Source: Dioszegia crocea (Eukaryota > Basidiomycota > Tremellomycetes > Tremellales > Bulleribasidiaceae). Taken from it: a DNA stretch of 64,000 nt. Below, in pieces: positions 57,870 through 64,000 of this stretch. The position numbers and the translations under genes were made by a program. The stretch spans positions 556,839-620,838 of the forward strand of contig BCKK01000011.1 in NCBI GenBank assembly GCA_001600615.1, in the 5' to 3' direction. The notes beneath the pieces were generated by a model. It did no database searches. It saw only the letters and a program-made list of their open reading frames with translations, and had not been told where the DNA came from. Positions within the stretch are counted from its first letter, which is position 1. Each line of letters opens with the position of its first letter.

Positions 57870-60475
57870 TCATTGGAAGTTCAAGAACCCATACAAGCTA
57901 TCCAGAGAGTTGTCGAACAAGAACGGTCCAGCAGGTTGGGGCTGTACCTGCCCATCTCCTCCTTGACCCTGACCCATATTGCCCCCTTGGCCCTGGATGA
58001 AGTTCACCTCATCTCCTCGATTTTGATTGAACGATCTGTAATGTTAGCTCTTTCAAGCGAAGATCACAAGTCGTACTCACCGGACAATAGCGTCCAGGTC
58101 CAACCCGAATCCGAATGATTCTTCTGTGCTTCATCAGCCTCTGCCAGATACCTAGACGTCAATCCGCAATAACATTACTCACCCTGATTCGTGTCCACTT
58201 CTGCTGCACCTAGGGAAACGCCCATTCTCTGCATCAAGACTTGAATCATCCCCAGCATCTTCTGTACACCCGGATTTGTCGCTCCGTTCTCTTGTAGAGC
58301 TTCGAGGCATACACCGAGTAGACGACTGGCTTCGGATTGTGGTCCTCGTTGAGCGGCAATGCGGACGTGGATGGTAGAGGCGACGTAAGTGCTGTAGGAC
58401 TAACGATCAGCACTGAAGAGTACGTAGCATGGTGGACTCACGATAAGGTAAGGGGCACGAGCGAGAGAGAATGTCCGGCGATATTGGCCCAGTAGCGCTG
58501 TGGCGCCATTGGCGGCTGCTTCGCACCTTGCCCAACAGATTGACGTTTGGGGTGGATCGGCAAGGAACAAATGACCCGACTGAAACATTAGCTAGAATTC
58601 CAGATTCAGGCCGAGGAGACTCACCTCGACGAAAGGCCGATGTAGCAGAGTGACCAGAGTCCAATATACCATACTGCTGATTAGCGAAGAAGTCGATGAA
58701 GGAAAGAGAAAACTTACTGCAGCGATAAGACATGAGGTGGTGGCGCCGGGACCTCAGTCGTAGGGTCGTAGTTGATCACAGCTGGTAAACTCATTCGCCA
58801 TCGATCAAGATTAGCAGATAAGCGATGTAGGTAGACGCGTGGTCCTTCCGGAATAGACGTTTCGGCGTAGATGTGAGTGATGACTTGGTCCTTCTTGTCA
58901 GCGCGACCTTTGGGCATGACTCACCATTATAAGAGCCAAAGAGCAATAAGCTGTGAACGTGCTAATGGCACAAGCGGGAGATCCGGGATATTGATGCACA
59001 CCCGGAAAGGCGTACGGCGTCCATTGCTCTTGTTCCTCGAAAAGGTCGAAAAAGCGATGGGCGACGTGCATCTGCGCTCCGCCGAGCGTGACTGCACGAC
59101 CTTGATAGAGCGAGATAATCTTGTCGTAGACTGGCGTCAGTTTTGGCCTCTAGCAGACTTACTGAATGCTGCCCAAACGATTCTTCGCCTAATTTCAATT
59201 TCGGCAGCGGGCAAATTCCCATTATTGGGATAATTCAGGCCTGGTTTCAGCTACGACCCAAAGTGAGGACGTACCGAGGTCAACAATCATCCGAATAGCT
59301 ATCCCGCTATACACCCACGCTGCGCTCTGTTCGCCTAGAGCGAAAAGCGAACTGGAAAGTAATAACATGGCTTGGATGGTGGGTATGGACGACCTGTCCA
59401 GAGCTTCGCCGAGTAGAGCTTTGACTCGACGGAGGAAACATCGACCGGCGGTAGTTTGGTCCAGTGGGTCGTCGTAGACTTCTGGTCGGTCGGAGAACTT
59501 GGAGACTGAGAAGAACATGGCGTTGAGGAGGAGTTTGGAGAAGTAGGGGCCGTTGCACGCCATGTCGCGTGTGAAGACTAGGAGTCAGCTGAGTAGGCAA
59601 AGTAGGGTGAAAGTGGAGGACGTGTCTAACGAAGGGAACGTACGTGGTCTGTAAGATACCATAAATCCGTAATGTTGTCGATTCCAATGCAGGCCCAAAA
59701 GATGCATGGCCAGATCAGGCGCTACACCATCCACTAAGCCGTCAGCCTTGTTTTTATACCTGCCACACGTGAACTCACGCTCCAATTTCCCCGCAGCCAG
59801 ACTGAGAATCTCATTATGCCGCTCCGAAGCTGCAAATGCCGTCGCCTGCCTCTGATATCTCTTCTCAGTAGCCTCATCCAACCCACTCGTCCTCGGCGAA
59901 TCATCCAACACCTGATCCTGCTCGGGCAGATCATCAAAGAAGGCAGATGTAGGACCATGAGCTGATTGATGACTAGCATCAGCAAACTGCGCATCACTCT
60001 ACTCACCCATGTTGGCCGAATCTGAGTCGACTCCTGACTGAATCAGAAGGCGAAATGGCGGAGTTCAGCTGATTGACCCCATTGGGTCCGCCAGGTCCAG
60101 CTTCCTCTGGGCCGTGAGGCCTAGCCCAGGGAGACCTGACGTCGGACGGTCCGCCAGCTGGAGATGCTTGAAGCTGGGTTTGAGCGCGAGCAAGGAGAGA
60201 CTCCAGCCTCTGAACTTCGGCTTCGAGCTTCTCAATCTTTTCGTGTGTGGGTCTGAGCGTCAGCTTGAGGATATCATGAAACCATACCTGGGCCGCTCTG
60301 TTCTTGCCGCAGGAACGCAATCCTCTCCCTTTTCCACGCAGTTGCTACACGGTACGGCCAGATCGCACTTCATCTAAATTGATCAGTCCCATCCCCCTGA
60401 TCAGCTCACCTTGCGACGAAAGCAATACGCGCACGCCTTGGACCGTTTCTCTGTATTTCTTGGCGAGGCCGACAT
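57870..60475 (-). CDS. Zn2Cys6 fungal transcription factor, regulator of the second metabolic block
   Basis: Nuclear zinc-cluster regulator, about 670 residues. The ATG at 60475 gives MSASPRNTEKRSKACAYCFR; the cluster is split by an intron (about 60373-60409) before MKCDLAVPCSNC and VEKGEDC, six cysteines in all. A coiled-coil dimerisation helix follows (EKIEKLEAEVQRLESLLARA), then a disordered linker. The regulatory domain reads DLAMHLLGLHWNRQHYGFMV, CNGPYFSKLLLNAMFFSVSK and FSDRPEVYDDP; then IPTIQAMLLLSSSLFALGEQ with SAAWVYSGIAIRMIVDLG. The C-terminal tail is Gln/Gly/Asn-rich and ends SLDSLYGFLNFQ, a likely acidic/aromatic activation tail. It lies between the ACS transporter and the PrpF-type gene on the same strand, so it is the natural candidate regulator of both. 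Confidence 0.87.
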
Positions 60476-60720
60476 TGGAGATAATGACCGTCGGCGCTGT
60501 ATGCCAGACATGGGCGATGGGGGTGCTTGCGATATAGATGGCCTTGACATGTGGAGATGAAGGCAAGAGTTGACGGGTGAAGCGGAAGGTCAGCCTGGGC
60601 CGGCATAACGTAATTATTGACAGCTGGTCGAGCGACCACAGGCGAACCAGCCAATTGATATCCTATACATGGTCTAGAGACTAAAGCACAGCATACATGT
60701 TCTACAGACAAAGACTACAA

Positions 60721-62091
60721 TCAACTAGATTTGGAATACAAGACTGATCCCTCCATCAAACGCCTCGCTGTGCGGTACACGCTACCCCTCCTGACATCAA
60801 TCTTGCCATTCATATCCACCACCGCCTGACTGTCCGTCGCCATCGTGCCCGACGCATGACCAATGAGGAGTGGAGGACTCTTCGCACTGACGCGAGCAGC
60901 CTGAGATTTGGTGGCAATAACATTAACGAGGGTGTTGGGGACGGCGCAGGCTGCGGCAAGGCATACCGCACCTGTCATTTGAATAGCGGGGTGGGGTTTA
61001 CCCATAGAGAAGGGCCTGACCCAAATGTCCATCTCGTCACTCGACACGTTCCGACCTGCGGCAGTAGTGAAGTCGCAGGGTGTACCGACGAGGGCGATTT
61101 TAGGTGTACCCATGACGGTCCGAGCAACCTCAGTGGTGGGTGCCAGACCCATCCTGACTGCAGCTTCGGCCCTGATGTCCATGAGGACGTCGGTGAGGTT
61201 GGCCTGTAGATCGGCGATAGTCTCGTCCCCGGACAGACCAAAGTCATCACGCGAGACAAAGACAAAGGGGTTGGCAGCGTCGACGCAACTGACGGTAAAG
61301 TTGGTAGGGGTGCCGCGGAAGGGGACAGTGATGATATCGGTAGCTGAGCCAGTGGGGAGTAGATGGCCAGTCATGCAGCCGGCAGGATCGAGGAAGTCGA
61401 GTCGGATAGGAGAGCCGGCACCGCTTACGCCGTCAAGTTTGAGATCGCCAAACTCGACAGGGAAGCCGTTCTCGACGAGGAAGGTGGAGTGGATGATTTT
61501 GCCGGTATTGACGCTGGAGTCAGCACTGCAGAGGTATGACTCACTTTCTGATCCGAACAGTCACCTCTTCTAGGCCATCCGTCTTTGCTTTGACCATGCC
61601 CTCACTGACAGTCAGCACAGTCTTGACAAGTAGACAGAAAACTTACTCAACTGCAAAAGGTCCAATACCACTGGCCATATTACCGCAATTACCCGAAAAG
61701 TCCAGAGGCTCCCCGTTGATAGGCACTGATATCAGCTCAGTCTAAACCCAAACGCACCTTGAACAAAAGTATAGTCGACATCTGCGCGCGGGTCGTCGGA
61801 CAGACCGACCACAGCGACTTTACTCTGCGTGCTGACTCCACCGCCCATACCGTTCAATTGCTTGAGGTATGAGTCAGGCGAGCCCATAGCCGTAGTGATG
61901 ATCTCGTGCCACTCGGCTCGGTCCTCGGGCAGGTCCTGTTGTCTAAAGAACAAGCCCTTGGACGTCCCGGCCCGCATCACGACGGAACGGATCCGCTGGC
62001 GGGTGAGTCGAGGCTGGTGCTCGAATTTGGCCGCATTGATGCGTGGAGAGGAAGGAGACGCAGAGCGGGGTGGGGTAGGGAGGTTCGACAT
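60721..62091 (-). CDS. PrpF-family isomerase (2-methylaconitate/aconitate isomerase-like)
   Basis: Member of the PrpF family, cofactor-free isomerases with a diaminopimelate-epimerase-like fold acting on aconitate-type tricarboxylates (2-methylaconitate, aconitate, 4-oxalomesaconate). About 400 residues. Seen: SVVMRAGTSKGLFFRQ (substrate-binding loop), NGMGGGVSTQSKVAVV with the family lysine, DFSGNCGNMASGIGPFAVE with the family cysteine, VNTGKIIHSTFLVENG, GSPIRLDFLDPAGC, THPxE-like IGHASGTMATD, and MGKPHPAIQMTGAVCLAAAC. Start at 62091 (MSNLPTPPRS); a slightly upstream ATG exists. Three short introns. In Ustilago a PrpF-type aconitate isomerase (Adi1) makes trans-aconitate for itaconate, so cis/trans-aconitate chemistry is one possibility; the true substrate is unknown. 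Confidence 0.87.
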
Positions 62092-62510
62092 GGCGATACT
62101 GAAGTTTCTGGGGCACACCCCAGCCCCAGAGGTCCTGGATTATATCTACTAGTCATGGCGGAAATGATAGTCCGTCACGGCCCATCTGCACGCGAGTCTC
62201 ATCCGCAAGGTATGGAATGGCCGATAAGCGCTAGGGGTATCTCCTTTGTCGGCATTGTGGCCCAGGAGAATGTGAAGGGGCCACCCAGTGTGATAATAAA
62301 GGTAGTTGATAGCAGGACGTTGTCAGATGTGATGTCTAGAGTAGGGAGGGCTGGTATGGAGGACCAGCTTTTGTGTCAGGGGTATAGCTCATGTCAGGGG
62401 TGGAAGGGGAATCGGAAATGACGTAAAGATTCGCCACCCGGATCAAATCGGCCTTTCAGCCGAGCGTGGCACTATATGAATCCCAAAAATAGCTTGCATC
62501 TCATAAGAGC
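62092..62510. promoter_or_regulatory. Upstream region of the PrpF-family gene
   Basis: 419 bp between the PrpF-type start and the mitochondrial carrier stop, both minus strand. Open frames here are not credible. No motif recognised. Confidence 0.35.
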
Positions 62511-63508
62511 TTCTTGATCTGCTCCATGAATACAAAAGTTAGAGCAGTGGTAGGGGTCATTCTAAGCCATGCAGGTAGCCATCCACGGAAGAGCACGCTT
62601 ACACCGTCCGTTTTGAGAGATTTTGAGATGATTTGAGATAGAGACTGATGTTAGCAAGGAAAAGGCGCGACTTACTGTCTGACCGGTAGATGCCTGCATT
62701 CTAGACTTGACGACATCGACGGGGGTGCAAATGGTTATGGAGATGGTACCGCCAAGGGTTGCAGTGAGGAGATGGAGTGGTATTGAATCTTCAAAATAGC
62801 CTGTGCGGAGGAGTCGACGTTTGATTAGATCGTAACTATTGTCAGCTAGAACAGGGTTGGACTCACCATGAAAGTTGTGCAGAGTTCAGGAGTATGCTCC
62901 GAGCCGTAGTAGGTACGGCACCTCTGAACATCCCCTTCACTCCGCCTTCTTGATAGATCCGATACAAGCCCTGGAAAGCATTCCGATAATGTAGCCGTTT
63001 CTCAACTGGTTTGACACCATCTCCTGCCATTCTGACCAACACCAATTCTGTCATTAGCGCAATCGCCAGATGGCTCACCTCCAGGTACACCCGCAATACC
63101 CCCAAACAACCCTGCTATAGCCGCATTCTTGATCAACCCCAAAGCACTCGCCTCCTTACCGCCCAACGCCCGTCGCTTTTTGGCATCCCGCGAGTTGAGC
63201 TCGGCATAGACTCCGAATCGCACAGATCCATACGTCGCTTGACGCAGCAGACTACCGGTCAGTCCCACCCAGAGTTCTCTGATTCCTCCAGCTTGGACAG
63301 TATTTCGCATAGTCGCCAACATCCCCTGTCGGACTTTTTGCGTTTGAGCGCGGATTTTGGTTTGGTCAATCGGGTGTGTGATGCAAACAGCCATCATCGC
63401 TGCGACCCCTGGATGTCAGCTTTGTGATGTGAGAGACTCACCACCAACCCATCTTGGCTGCTCGCGAGGTATGACAGGTAGTAGGGCCGCTTCGACTGCT
63501 CCAGACAT
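62511..63508 (-). CDS. DIC1: Mitochondrial carrier, dicarboxylate (DIC/OGC) type
   Basis: Six-helix inner-membrane carrier, about 280 residues, three repeats. The start at 63508 gives MSGAVEAALLPV. The signature P-x-[DE]-x-x-[KR] appears in repeat 1 as HPIDQTKIRAQ and in repeat 3 as CTPVDVVKSRMQ; repeat 2 is degenerate around GVPG with an intron next to it, then LVRMAGDG. LLRQATYGSVRFGVYAELN is the R-Q-x-T-Y-x-x-x-R-[FL]-G-[IV]-Y pattern typical of dicarboxylate and oxoglutarate carriers. GGVKGMFRGAVPTTARSILL and LFRGWLPAWLRMTP are the usual second halves. It exchanges dicarboxylates such as malate or succinate for phosphate or other acids. It lies between the PrpF-type gene and a divergent possible second carrier; DIC1 is the likeliest name but substrate is inferred. 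Confidence 0.85.
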
Positions 63509-63941
63509 TGTACGGTGTGCAATGGTCTATCTCGAGACAGGCACGACTCGGTCAGATCGGACGCGGGGCCCCAGTATGGATGCCGGCAGTTCGAATCGCT
63601 TCTTTGGGACCATCCCTTTCGCAGTGGAAAGAGAGTTTGCGGCTGTGTGTGTAGGGTGTGTGCATGCGTCTGAGTTTCAAACTTACCCCTAGCTTTGAGT
63701 CTCGCATCCTTTGGATCTCATCAATCTTCACTACTCATGCACTCCCCAGCGATGCATCTTCGACATCAATCGACACGACTCGGAGTCAGTCGGTCGACAC
63801 ATTCGGAGCTGCCAGTCCGCCGGAGAATCAACCGCCGCGCACAATCTCTGAGAATCGATAAGGGTTTATATCAACGCACCGACGCGACACAGCATCTGAC
63901 ATCTAACTTGCCAACACACCACCATCGCACCTGACACCCAG
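63509..63941. promoter_or_regulatory. Divergent promoter, carrier and the gene at 63942
   Basis: 433 bp shared upstream region of two divergent genes. Rich in CGA/TCG strings near 63760-63870. No gene seen. Confidence 0.35.
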
Positions 63942-64000
63942 ATGTCTGCCACTCACCGCAAGCCCAACCAATACGAGTCTCTTCTCGCCGGTATCATTGC
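63942..64000 (+). CDS. Start of a gene cut by the window edge, possibly a mitochondrial tricarboxylate carrier
   Basis: Only about 19 codons are visible: MSATHRKPNQYESLLAGII. The pattern of a short basic tail followed by S-L-L-A-G-x-x-A is how fungal citrate/tricarboxylate carriers begin, and the divergent neighbour is also a mitochondrial carrier. Too short to be sure; another mitochondrial carrier type is equally possible. Confidence 0.4.
   Translation, partial: MSATHRKPNQYESLLAGII

Noticed and set aside
63580..63600. tRNA B-box-like string (AGTTCGAATCGC) near 63586
   Set aside because: No matching A box, acceptor stem or anticodon loop could be drawn around it.

Overview
The window reads as nuclear DNA of a basidiomycete yeast, most likely a tremellomycete (Cryptococcus/Kwoniella/Saitozyma/Trichosporon side). 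Nearly every gene is cut by many very short spliceosomal introns (about 31-60 nt, GTRAGT ... CTRAC/CTGAT close to the AG). The proteins are fungal housekeeping and fungal-specific families: a Bsd2-like adaptor, a velvet protein, Rtc3 and Zn2Cys6 regulators. No rRNA, tRNA, CRISPR, transposon or virus-like gene was recognised. There is one 100-N assembly gap (46868-46967) and one isolated N (36650).

Layout. 1-8501 is mostly housekeeping: prolyl-tRNA synthetase (cut by the window edge), ribosomal protein eL28, an unknown protein and COPI subunit beta-prime. 8701-28301 is an unusual metabolic block: a DHDPS-family aldolase, a tartrate/D-malate-type decarboxylating dehydrogenase and a D-2-hydroxyacid dehydrogenase (all minus strand); a flavocytochrome b2; a sugar-porter MFS protein; a Zn2Cys6 regulator; a sorbitol-dehydrogenase-like enzyme; a second, very similar flavocytochrome b2; and a second Zn2Cys6 regulator. 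28691-54553 is mixed: a small mitochondrial protein, BSD2, RTC3, several unknown proteins, an SDR, a velvet protein, the glutathione-dependent formaldehyde dehydrogenase, a cupin gene with an in-frame stop, OST3/6 and PRP31. 55187-64000 is a second metabolic block: an ACS/Dal5-type MFS transporter, a Zn2Cys6 regulator, a PrpF-family isomerase and a dicarboxylate-type mitochondrial carrier (all minus strand), then the start of a divergent gene that may be another carrier.

How the blocks may work (inference). The first looks like uptake of a sugar-, polyol- or hydroxyacid-type compound, oxidation of alcohol and 2-hydroxyacid groups, aldolase cleavage of a 2-oxo acid, and feeding of pyruvate or lactate into mitochondria, under two pathway-type regulators. 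The second combines an aconitate-like isomerase with a plasma-membrane anion transporter, mitochondrial di/tricarboxylate exchange and its own regulator. That recalls the gene content of the Ustilago itaconate/trans-aconitate cluster but is not identical. Both proposals rest on gene families and proximity; substrates cannot be read from the sequence. Exon boundaries were placed by eye from splice signals and reading-frame continuity and may be off by a few bases.
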